Below are positions 9,826-17,252 of a stretch of 64,000 nt of DNA, one piece after another. A program made the translations under genes and the position numbers. The notes beneath the pieces were generated by a model, which did not search any database, had not been told where the DNA came from, and saw only the letters and a list, made by a program, of their open reading frames with translations. Every line of letters starts with the position of its first letter. Positions within the stretch are counted from its first letter, which is position 1. Location: assembly GCA_035079385.1 (NCBI GenBank), contig JAVHKY010000028.1, positions 2,852,001 through 2,916,000 of the forward strand, given 5' to 3'. The stretch is from Aspidiotus rigidus (taxonomy: Eukaryota > Arthropoda > Insecta > Hemiptera > Diaspididae).

Positions 9826-11040
9826 ATGGATTCTAAAATAGTAAGCTGCGAAGACTTTGACTACAGACCGGCGTTGTCTGAAAATATCAACGCAGCAGGA
9901 GGGGAGTTCTCAATATGTGTAAACAATGAGGACATAACTACTCATCCTCATAAAAGTCGACTCGTCATTAATGGTCAGGTCACAGTTACTCAATTAGTTA
10001 GAAATAATAAAGATGGAGTCTCGGAGAGAATAGCAAGAACTAAGCTCGATAAATCAATAATAACTATGGTAAATAATGGTGCACTGACTTTATTTGATAG
10101 AATTGACTACTATGTAGGTGACTGCAAGATAGACTCAGTGAGGAAACCGTTTTTCTGTAGCACGATGAAAGGTTTAGTATCATTTGAGCACGACAAGAAG
10201 TACAACGACGGAGGTTGGAAAATTGAACATCCTGATAGTACGATTATCAATTCTACAGGGTATTTTAGTTTGAACATTAATCTCTCGACGATTATGGGTT
10301 TCTTTGAAGATTATGTAAAATTTTTGTATAGGGTACCTCAAAAACTTGTTTTTCATAGATCTGTATCTACTAATGATAACATGTTCCTTGACACTAACGC
10401 AGATGATAATATTAGTGTGACTCTGAAAGATATGGTATGGCGTATACCTCAAATCAAATTTTCCATAGAGTATGAAGCAAAGGTACGCAAAGAAATTCTA
10501 AACGGAAAAAGTTTTGAAATGGTGTATAGACATTGGTTATACCAAAGCATTCCTATTCCTCAAACAACAGAATTTAGTTGGGAAATACCTACTAGTTATT
10601 CGAGAATCAAATATGTCTTATTAGCATTCCAGAACAGAGCCAAGGAAAATAAATTGTCTGAAGATAACGCTACTTTTGATCTGTTCAACCTTGAAAATGT
10701 ACAAATTTTACTAAATAATCACTCTTACTATCCTCGAGAAAGATTAAACCTTAAACTATCTGAAAATAAACTCGGAAGACTGTATTACATGTATAAAATC
10801 TTCAAGTCATCCTATTACGCCCGAAATGAGAATGAAGTTGAGCCTTTAGTAGATTATAACACTTTTGTCGAGAAATATCCTATAATTGCTATTGATTGTT
10901 CGCTTCAAGAATCTATCATTAAAGACTCATTAATTAACTCAGTGTTCGGATTTAGAGTACTCACCCAGTTAGCTTCTGGTTCTAACTCTTGTATAACTTT
11001 TTCTATGTCTTCCAATGTATATGAACCTGTTGGAATTTGA
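9826..11040 (+). pseudogene. Capsid-like gene, left copy, truncated at the fold-back joint
   Basis: The start is the ATG at 9826 (context GAGAAATGG). The open frame extends upstream to a TTG at 9805, which is not a likely start. Residues up to the shared Asp-Ser-Leu-Ile-Asn are identical to the right copy. After 10939 the arm ends and the frame runs into antisense sequence of the neighbouring spacer gene, adding about 33 unrelated residues before a stop. The natural C-terminal part is therefore missing and the product would be chimeric. See the right copy (11554-12795) for the family. Confidence 0.88.
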
Positions 11041-11231
11041 AGTTCTACATCGGAAGTACTATCGGGAGGTATTAATGATAATATATTATTGGTTTTAGTT
11101 ATGTTTGGTACATTGTGACAGATGACTAAAGATTTTAGACCAACCTCGTATTCACCCTCTAGATCAATACCTTCATGATAATGTCTATGTATGTCAGAGT
11201 TTGAGTTGGTTATTGCTATTTGGAAAGCCAT
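10905..11231 (-). pseudogene. Truncated structural-type gene of virus-like elements
   Basis: The start codon at 11231 is real (AAAAATGGC). About 97 codons of genuine sequence follow before the fold-back joint at 10939/10940; the last residues are antisense capsid-like sequence. The N-terminal part carries YEVGLKSLVICHNVPNI and then IPTGSYTLEDIEKVIQE. I recognise this pairing (a beta-rich segment, then a Gly-Ser-Tyr-x-x-Glu/Asp-Asp-Ile motif) from uncharacterised insect proteins found beside the same capsid-like family in virus-like elements. The exact role (penton, fibre or other) is not established here. In the ancestor it followed the capsid-like gene on the same strand. Confidence 0.6.
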
Positions 11232-11681
11232 TTTTCACCTTTTTTCTTAGAAACAATATAGCATCTCCTATTTATGAAGCAGTGAATTTCAGGAAGGTTT
11301 TCGATTTTTTAAAAGAAGGTTTTAGAATTTTGGGAAGGTTTTAGAATTTCAAAAGAAGGTTTTAGAATTTCAGGAAGGTTTTCGATTTTTAAAAGAAGGT
11401 TTTGAATTGTCCATAAGAAATGCATTGATTGGACGGTGTTTAAGAAGAAGGTTTTCGATTTTTAAAAGAAGGTTTTAAAATTTCAGGAAGGTTTTAGAAT
11501 TTCAAAAGAAGGTTTTAGAATTTTGGGAAGGTTTTAGAATTTTTAAAATATTCTCAACCTGTACTATGAACAACTGTATTATGAAGAGGGGTGTAAACAG
11601 CTTTATCATCCATAATCATCACAGCGTGAATAATTGCTGAGTTATCAGGTATTGTGTCGCGCCAGTTGAAAAAGATTTTCA
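10940..11681. other. Unique 742-bp spacer between the arms
   Basis: The spacer contains, from left to right, the truncated structural-type gene (minus), a leader with an AT-rich stretch, eleven short tandem repeats, and the last part of the right capsid-like gene. It is single-copy, unlike the arms. The right side is colinear with the right arm; the left side is the illegitimate joint. Confidence 0.85.
11291..11550. repeat. AAGGTTTT short tandem repeats in the spacer
   Basis: Eleven copies of a GAAGGTTTT(AG/CG)A core occur, mostly 19-22 bp apart, interrupted once at about 11407-11450. The spacer words between cores alternate (AATTTCAAA, AATTTTGGG, TTTTTAAAA). They lie between the end of the capsid-like gene and the start of the next structural gene. 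Repeats in such positions may be enhancers, origins or packaging signals in DNA viruses; which applies here is unknown. Confidence 0.8.
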
Positions 11682-12795
11682 AGTTAATTAATGAGTCTTT
11701 AATGATAGATTCTTGAAGCGAACAATCAATAGCAATTATAGGATATTTCTCGACAAAAGTGTTATAATCTACTAAAGGCTCAACTTCATTCTCATTTCGG
11801 GCGTAATAGGATGACTTGAAGATTTTATACATGTAATACAGTCTTCCGAGTTTATTTTCAGATAGTTTAAGGTTTAATCTTTCTCGAGGATAGTAAGAGT
11901 GATTATTTAGTAAAATTTGTACATTTTCAAGGTTGAACAGATCAAAAGTAGCGTTATCTTCAGACAATTTATTTTCCTTGGCTCTGTTCTGGAATGCTAA
12001 TAAGACATATTTGATTCTCGAATAACTAGTAGGTATTTCCCAACTAAATTCTGTTGTTTGAGGAATAGGAATGCTTTGGTATAACCAATGTCTATACACC
12101 ATTTCAAAACTTTTTCCGTTTAGAATTTCTTTGCGTACCTTTGCTTCATACTCTATGGAAAATTTGATTTGAGGTATACGCCATACCATATCTTTCAGAG
12201 TCACACTAATATTATCATCTGCGTTAGTGTCAAGGAACATGTTATCATTAGTAGATACAGATCTATGAAAAACAAGTTTTTGAGGTACCCTATACAAAAA
12301 TTTTACATAATCTTCAAAGAAACCCATAATCGTCGAGAGATTAATGTTCAAACTAAAATACCCTGTAGAATTGATAATCGTACTATCAGGATGTTCAATT
12401 TTCCAACCTCCGTCGTTGTACTTCTTGTCGTGCTCAAATGATACTAAACCTTTCATCGTGCTACAGAAAAACGGTTTCCTCACTGAGTCTATCTTGCAGT
12501 CACCTACATAGTAGTCAATTCTATCAAATAAAGTCAGTGCACCATTATTTACCATAGTTATTATTGATTTATCGAGCTTAGTTCTTGCTATTCTCTCCGA
12601 GACTCCATCTTTATTATTTCTAACTAATTGAGTAACTGTGACCTGACCATTAATGACGAGTCGACTTTTATGAGGATGAGTAGTTATGTCCTCATTGTTT
12701 ACACATATTGAGAACTCCCCTCCTGCTGCGTTGATATTTTCAGACAACGCCGGTCTGTAGTCAAAGTCTTCGCAGCTTACTATTTTAGAATCCAT
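11554..12795 (-). CDS. Candidate double jelly-roll major capsid protein (right copy, 413 aa)
   Basis: This is the complete copy, starting at the ATG at 12795 and ending with TGA at 11556-11554. I recognise the family as conserved uncharacterised proteins of about 400-450 residues found in many arthropod virus-like elements. Shared landmarks are a FFEDYVKFLYRVPQKLVFHRS segment near residue 165, a VTLKDMVWRIP segment, a conserved tract around NNHSYYPRERLNL, then YYMYKIFKSSYY, and a C-terminal IIAIDCS followed by a beta-rich tail. These are thought to be capsid proteins; size, beta-rich composition and neighbours fit, but I cannot fold or search it. No signal peptide or membrane segment is seen. 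It is divergent from the TBP-like gene and followed by tandem repeats. Confidence 0.7.
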   Translation of the reverse strand: MDSKIVSCEDFDYRPALSENINAAGGEFSICVNNEDITTHPHKSRLVINGQVTVTQLVRNNKDGVSERIARTKLDKSIITMVNNGALTLFDRIDYYVGDCKIDSVRKPFFCSTMKGLVSFEHDKKYNDGGWKIEHPDSTIINSTGYFSLNINLSTIMGFFEDYVKFLYRVPQKLVFHRSVSTNDNMFLDTNADDNISVTLKDMVWRIPQIKFSIEYEAKVRKEILNGKSFEMVYRHWLYQSIPIPQTTEFSWEIPTSYSRIKYVLLAFQNRAKENKLSEDNATFDLFNLENVQILLNNHSYYPRERLNLKLSENKLGRLYYMYKIFKSSYYARNENEVEPLVDYNTFVEKYPIIAIDCSLQESIIKDSLINLKIFFNWRDTIPDNSAIIHAVMIMDDKAVYTPLHNTVVHSTG

Positions 12796-12914
12796 TTCTC
12801 TTTGTAATGAAAACAAGAAATCTATCGAGTATAAGTATATATTAGAAGAAATGTAGGATCTATTTATAGAAAGCCTATAAAAGAGAGTGTTTGAGTGATC
12901 AGTAATCAGTCATC
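12796..12914. promoter_or_regulatory. Bidirectional TBP/capsid promoter (right)
   Basis: Mirror of 9707-9825. TBP side (plus strand): TATAAAAG at 12876-12883 and TCAGT at 12906-12910. Capsid side (minus strand): TATATAC at 12841-12835 and TCATT at 12810-12806. Confidence 0.62.
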
Positions 12915-13460
12915 ATGGAGTATTGTATAAAGAATATGACTGCGACAGCAGACTTGTCTCATATGCAAGACTTAGATGGAATTAACAGACTAGCAAAACC
13001 AGATGATTTTAATTTTCAGATGTCCTACAATCCTGACCGTTTTCGAGCCTTGATTGTTAGACTAAAACGTCCTAAAGCAACTGTTCTTGTATGGGATTCG
13101 GGTAAGGTAGTCTGCGGAGGTACTTGCGAGGAGATGATAGCACGCGATGCTTTTCATATATGTTCAAAAATCATTAGAGATGTAGGGTTTAAGGTTAAGG
13201 TTCGAAACTTCAAAGTACATAATTTTGTAGTCTGTTGGGATATGGGAGCAAGAATAAAGTTAGAAAATTTTGTGAAATCTAACACACTAAATAGTAGTTA
13301 TGAACCAGAATTATTCTCCGGTTGCATTTATACATTAGAAAAGACCAAAATAATGATTTTTATGTCGGGAAAAGTATTCATGACTGGAATAAAGAATAAA
13401 GCTGACATTGAAAAAATATACAACCATATAGTTCCAAAACTGAAAGAGTGTTTCAAATAA
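12915..13460 (+). CDS. TATA-binding protein homologue (right copy, 181 aa)
   Basis: Translation is identical to the left copy (9161-9706): a complete two-repeat TBP core with N7 and N103, F43, W60, F134 and F149, and both SGK turns. The reading frame is intact in both arms with no stop or shift, so selection or very recent arrival (or arm-to-arm conversion) has kept it. Codons and AT content match the other element genes, and there is no intron. A processed copy of the host TBP gene is unlikely because the sequence is far from animal TBP, which is nearly invariant in this core. The 121-aa gene starts 29 bases after its stop. Confidence 0.93.
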   Translation: MEYCIKNMTATADLSHMQDLDGINRLAKPDDFNFQMSYNPDRFRALIVRLKRPKATVLVWDSGKVVCGGTCEEMIARDAFHICSKIIRDVGFKVKVRNFKVHNFVVCWDMGARIKLENFVKSNTLNSSYEPELFSGCIYTLEKTKIMIFMSGKVFMTGIKNKADIEKIYNHIVPKLKECFK

Positions 13461-13489
13461 GGTTCTACTTTCACTATAAAAAAGATTGT

Positions 13490-13855
13490 ATGACAAAAAT
13501 CATGGGGAAAAGATTTGAGTTTTGGAAACATCTCTGTCTTCTCTATATAGATGATAAATTAGAAGCTAGTTGTGTTTTAGGAAGAATGACAGAAAATGAT
13601 AAATATATGCTCACCTTTTATGATTCAGAGAATGTGAGCTCGAGAAAATACAGAAAATTAATAAAATATAGTTATAGATACAGAGAATATTTTGTAGAAC
13701 TTTTGCAAGAAATTAAAAAAAGAACCATACTCTACACATGTATGTCAATTGATGACAACGATCAAGATCTATTTTTTAAGGCTAAGTTTTGGGGTAGATG
13801 GGATGTAATGAGTTACCACCCAACAGCTAAAATCATCTTTATATCACATCATTGA
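13490..13855 (+). CDS. Unknown 121-aa protein (right copy)
   Basis: Identical in translation to the left copy. The start is the ATG at 13490; ATG at 13502 is an alternative. A TATAAAAA at about 13475 lies too close to the first ATG to drive it, but could give a shorter transcript using the internal ATG. No known domain is seen. The C-terminal part holds a KFWGRWDVMSYHP tract. Confidence 0.65.
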   Translation: MTKIMGKRFEFWKHLCLLYIDDKLEASCVLGRMTENDKYMLTFYDSENVSSRKYRKLIKYSYRYREYFVELLQEIKKRTILYTCMSIDDNDQDLFFKAKFWGRWDVMSYHPTAKIIFISHH

Positions 13856-13964
13856 CTATATAAAGAGTTGGGGGACCTTACTAATGGTGTAAAATAAAAA
13901 AACTATATAAGTAAGTGTATAACGAATAATAAATCATTGTATTTTGAGACTGATTACGAATAAC
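13856..13964 (+). promoter_or_regulatory. Promoter of the 220-aa gene (right): TATATAAG plus TCATT
   Basis: TATATAAG at 13904-13911 and TCATT at 13934-13938 give T-to-A spacing of 32 nt; the predicted leader is about 29 nt. A second CTATATAAAG lies at about 13856-13865, near the end of the 121-aa gene. Confidence 0.6.
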
Positions 13965-14627
13965 ATGTCTTCTTACTCTGATCCTACTACCTCTCAAAAC
14001 AGCCCTTCTCAGTGCTACAAAAATAAAATAAAAAATTATACGCAAGCGATACAAAATATCTGTATATATCCGGAGAAAGCGTTTAAAGCAATTATCAGTA
14101 AGTCTCACATTCCATGTTCCAATCCACCTTGCGCTTCTGATCGACCTCTGGTACGTGTAAGGGATCTTGTACCAAATGTAATATATAATATTCTATGTAA
14201 ACACTTTGATCATGATTATTATACGACATTAGTTTTAAATAATGTTATGATATATATTAACCCTAATGAATATTCTTTTACACGATCGGGTTTTATAAAG
14301 TTTAATGGTAAGAAACTTGTTGAGTGTAACCCTAAATACAATAGTGTAAAAGAACGTTGTTGTTTTTGCGAGGAACACTGTCAAAAATGTACATGTTTCA
14401 AAAATGATATTACAGAGTTTCCACCTTTTTGCGAATGTGTGACTAAGTGTCATTATATCACTCTCGATTTAGATATAACTCTAGAAACTTTACGTAAGAT
14501 TGCACTTGTGCGTCGTGAAGAGTTGAATTTTTCATATGATTCAGAGGATGATTACGATCCTCCTGTTTGGGACCATAGGTATAGCTATAATGATTACACA
14601 GACGATAGTGAAGAAGAAGAACTTTAA
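13965..14627 (+). CDS. Cys-rich, acidic-tailed protein of unknown function (right copy, 220 aa)
   Basis: Right-arm twin of 7994-8656, differing by a Tyr for Asp after KCH (position 14454). The start is ATG 13965 (MSSYSD). The Cys cluster CCFCEEHCQKCTCF and the DDSEEEEL tail are intact. No family is recognised; it is the gene closest to the element tip, 133 bp from the end. Confidence 0.72.
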   Translation: MSSYSDPTTSQNSPSQCYKNKIKNYTQAIQNICIYPEKAFKAIISKSHIPCSNPPCASDRPLVRVRDLVPNVIYNILCKHFDHDYYTTLVLNNVMIYINPNEYSFTRSGFIKFNGKKLVECNPKYNSVKERCCFCEEHCQKCTCFKNDITEFPPFCECVTKCHYITLDLDITLETLRKIALVRREELNFSYDSEDDYDPPVWDHRYSYNDYTDDSEEEEL

Positions 14628-14634
14628 AAATTAA

Positions 14635-14652
14635 TAGTTCTTTTTAGAACTA
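14635..14652. terminator. Perfect hairpin after the 220-aa gene (right arm)
   Basis: TAGTTCT, a TTTT loop and AGAACTA lie 7 bases past the stop. It is the mirror image of 7969-7986. Confidence 0.4.
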
Positions 14653-14760
14653 CCAAAAAATTTAAAATTAAAGATGGCGATGGTTACTGTAGGATATCTT
14701 CATCCCTACCACAACAAGGGGTGTGTTCTATAAGGTGTTCTATAGTGACCCTCCTCTACT

Positions 14761-14766
14761 ATCAGG
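14761..14766. repeat. Right target-site duplication of the Maverick derivative
   Basis: ATCAGG directly follows the terminal CT and matches 7855-7860 exactly. Confidence 0.88.
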
Positions 14767-14799
14767 GTAAAGAATTTTTTTTTTTTTTTTGTTCAACTT

Positions 14800-15030
14800 G
14801 TTTGCCAGAAGAGCGTATTTCCAAAGCAATTGCCCAAAGTCAGCAGCGCTGTATTGTTTGGGGTTGAGGATCAATCTCTCCTCCAACCCAATTTCTTCAC
14901 TCCTATTATCCCTTGTCAAAGAAGAAGGTTTCTTTGAAACGTCGGGCTCTCTCCGGTAGTGCCAAAGAGTACTTTGTTTTATTTGTCTCTGGCAAATTTC
15001 ATTTAATGACGTCAAGCATAGTAATGACGT
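14800..15030 (+). mobile_element. Penelope-like element terminal fragment (plus strand)
   Basis: This contains CCCTTGTCAAAGAAGAAGG, TTTCTTTGAAACGTCGGGC and a GTAGTGCCAAAGAGTAC block, the partner of the minus-strand fragment at 7200-7330. The AAAGAA...TTCTTT pairing followed by GAAACGTC matches the second half of a hammerhead ribozyme core (stem II, GAAA, cleavage-type GTC), but the CUGAUGA half reads CTTGTCA, so activity is unlikely. Such motifs are known in PLE terminal repeats. Confidence 0.45.
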
Positions 15031-15919
15031 CACAAGCTTCTAGCATACAATGTACTGGAGGATGTTAGGCTTCCTGTCAGAAGAAAGGGATATTGATGAC
15101 ATCACAGACTAATGATGCCATCGGAAAATTCAAATTCATGATGTCACAAATGTGATGAAGTTACAAGCGAATTCAAGTTGATGGGATGAGGGCTCGTATG
15201 TGAGCAATTAGTTGGCGGCTGTTAGGAATGCATTTTTCGTTTGCGTTACACACACGCGTTGTTGGGAGGAGCCAAGAGCAGGTAAAATGAGTATTATCTT
15301 GTTTTTGAAGTGAACCTAGCCTATGGGGTTCATGCCCAGGTACAACTGAACATCCATCTTGTTTTCTAATAAAGCCAGTGTTAACCAAAGGAGTGTGAAA
15401 AACAAAATGGATGTCCATTTTTCCTGCTCTCAAGCTCCTTAATTGTTGTTGCCATTAGTCTGTGCGCCAACCACCAACTAATTGCTTATAAGCTTGATGA
15501 CGTCATAAGATGCTAGCATACTGTCTGTGAGTGATTAATTGGCAGCTATTACAAATTTAATGTGTTGTTTGGCGTTATTCTGTATGTTTATTATTAAAGA
15601 CGGCAGTGCCCTTAAATTAAAATTTATCATTCCTTAATTTTTTGTAATTTTTGAAAAATCGGACCTATCTGAGCTTCTACTTTCGGAAACCAAATTCTTC
15701 CCTGGACACCAGATCAATTTGGTACCCACCGGACCTACCAGAAGCTAAAAATTATGTCTGTACGATTGTTCCTTAATTTTTTGTGAGTTTCGAAAAATCT
15801 GACTTATCTGCGCTTTGACTTTGGAAAACCAAATTCTTCCCTGGGCCTCTTGAAGCTCCAAATTCCACGTAGCTCGCGTGGCGTATCGCCTCAGGTGTGT
15901 GACGACGGGCCTTACTTAC
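15031..15919. repeat. Dispersed repeats and a 137-bp tandem duplication
   Basis: GATGACGTCA-like words recur at 15005-15160 and 15497. A block ending CCAAATTCTTCCCTGG (at about 15690) recurs at about 15828, a roughly 137-bp tandem duplication whose units share TTCCTTAATTTTTTGT. No gene is recognised. Confidence 0.45.
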
Positions 15920-16165
15920 CTCGTTCTAGTATTTATCAGGTATATTTTCAGGTACATTCCAAAATGGTCTTCGGTCAGATTTGGGATTCTGGTACTCAGG
16001 AAACACGTCAACATGGGTTGCCCAAAATCCTTCCTCATCGGGACAACCGAGATATTGTAGAAATAACTGCGTTCCGTCTACTTCCAGAATCAGAACGGGC
16101 CAGCTCAACGTTTTTCCATTTCTGTGGCGTGAATACCAATGTATTCCACTCATATTGAATTTCAA
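15920..16165 (-). pseudogene. Exon-like fragment of an unidentified gene
   Basis: The minus-strand frame reads like a real protein rather than chance: GIHWYSRHRNGKTLSWPVLI, then VDGTQLFLQYLGCPDEEGFW, then HVDVFPEYQNPKSD followed by FWNVPENIPDKY. Residue composition (Trp, Tyr, Pro, Asp spacing) suggests a compact beta-barrel chromatin-reader type fold, but I cannot name a family. The frame ends at TAG (15928-15926); two codons further is a consensus donor GAG|GTAAGT with the exon ending at 15920. A single change of TAG to a Trp codon would make a continuous exon, so this may be a decayed duplicate. The plus-strand 102-codon frame over it is a shadow. Confidence 0.4.
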
Positions 16166-16593
16166 TAACGAAAGAAATTAATTTTAATACCGAAAGAAAC
16201 AATAAATTTAGATCCCAGAACGGATATATAAATGACCGAAAGAAACTTGAATTTGGAATCAGTAATGATAAATTTAGAGAACCAGCACAATAAGCCCAAT
16301 AATTTCGAACATTTTTTTATTGCATTAATGATAAGAGGATAAGAGATTAAGGCGGCAGAGTGGCCAACAGTATCAGATCACTGACAGAATGGTGAGAAGG
16401 TAACCCTTTTTTTTTTTTCTTTTTCGATCACCTGATTGAAATGAAATGACGTCATAACTGGGATTTATTTACACCAAGACGTCATCGTCGTATCAGTGTT
16501 GACTTGAAGAGAATGCGATAAAGTGCATGAACATTTTTTTCTTGAATAATAGTATGTTCCTCTGTGATAATTTGAGATAATTCATGATTTGAT

Positions 16594-17008
16594 CTGCCGT
16601 ACAAAGTTAAATTGACGTTCATCCAAATCGACGATCAGGCCAACTGTATCTTTCGGATAATTCGTGCGAGTGTGTGAATCGTGATAACACACTACCATTA
16701 CTTCATTGATGGCGTAACAGGGAAAAATTCAGATCTAGAAAACTGGGGCTCTCATTCTCGTAGGATGACTACTTTACTCTGAATTGTGTTGAAATGAACG
16801 TTGGATTTTTGACGTATATCCAACGCCAATATTGGAAAGAGGGATACTTGTATCGGAAAACTAGTATGATAATTGGATTTCTCATCGAAAAATCTTCTTA
16901 GTAACGCATATTTACGTCTCAATTAGCCGTATTAATCTTATTTTAAGAAAATAGAACTTCTTCCCAATCGTTGATTTGGATATACGTCAATCCAACTTTG
17001 TACGGCAG
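16594..17008. mobile_element. 415-bp MITE with 4-bp target duplication
   Basis: Inverted ends begin CTGCCGTACAAAGTT and continue through ATTGACGT...ATCCAAATC for about 40 bp with few mismatches. TGAT lies on both sides (16590-16593 and 17009-17012). It is non-coding. Family is not assigned. Confidence 0.72.
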
Positions 17009-17130
17009 TGATTGTCCAGTTATTAGTTGTGTGAAAGATGGAGATGTTAATGATTAATGAGTCACTGGATCCGAAGTCCATACATTCATCCTCAAAAGAA
17101 AGTAATGTCGTTCTGGTAAATTATTCTATC

Positions 17131-17252
17131 AACTCATGTTTAGTTGCTGCAATATGTTGCAACTTGTAACATCTCATTGAGCCACGAAATTTCAACGCGC
17201 GAGAAGGTACACCTGCTTGTCGCAATGGAGCGCGGGAGCTAAACATGAGTAT
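17131..17252. repeat. Short inverted repeat, about 120 bp
   Basis: ACTCATGTTTAG near 17135 is matched by CTAAACATGAGT near 17238-17249. It may be a tiny element or a chance pair. Confidence 0.35.

Larger units (their letters stand above)
7861..10939 (+). repeat. Left 3079-bp inverted arm
   Basis: This arm is the reverse complement of 11682-14760: position x here pairs with 22621 minus x. Substitutions I can see are at 7884, 7889 and 8167 (pairing with 14737, 14732 and 14454). No indel is needed, since both arms are exactly 3079 bp. The match ends inside the capsid-like gene after TAATTAACT at 10939. Confidence 0.93.
7861..14760. mobile_element. Foldback Maverick/Polinton-like (adintovirus-like) element
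   Basis: This 6900-bp insertion starts AGTAGAGGAGGGTCACTATAG and ends with its reverse complement. A perfect 6-bp duplication (ATCAGG) flanks it. AG...CT termini, long inverted ends and 6-bp duplications are the accepted hallmarks of Mavericks/Polintons, large virus-like DNA transposons. Here the inverted ends extend for 3079 bp each and carry four genes, the innermost only in part, leaving a 742-bp unique spacer. Both tips derive from the same end of an ancestral element. No DNA polymerase B, retroviral-type integrase, ATPase or protease gene is present, so the insertion is defective and would have needed a helper. The arms show few differences (I found three), so it is young or homogenised. 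Confidence 0.85.
11682..14760 (-). repeat. Right 3079-bp inverted arm
   Basis: This arm mirrors 7861-10939. It continues without interruption into the spacer through the rest of the capsid-like gene, so the right half keeps the ancestral colinear order for 3821 bp from the tip (14760 down to 10940). The fold-back joint is at the other side of the spacer, 10939/10940. Confidence 0.93.

Noticed and set aside
10180..10452. 90-codon frame antisense to the capsid-like gene (mirror 12169-12441)
   Set aside because: Shadow frame; no motif, no start context, duplicated only because the arms are duplicated.
13448..13489. Extended start of the 121-aa protein
   Set aside because: It begins with GTG and overlaps the end of the TBP-like gene; the ATG at 13490 is preferred.
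7861..14760. Interpretation as an assembly duplication only
   Set aside because: The perfect 6-bp duplication at exactly the two tips and a few arm differences favour a real insertion; long reads would settle it.
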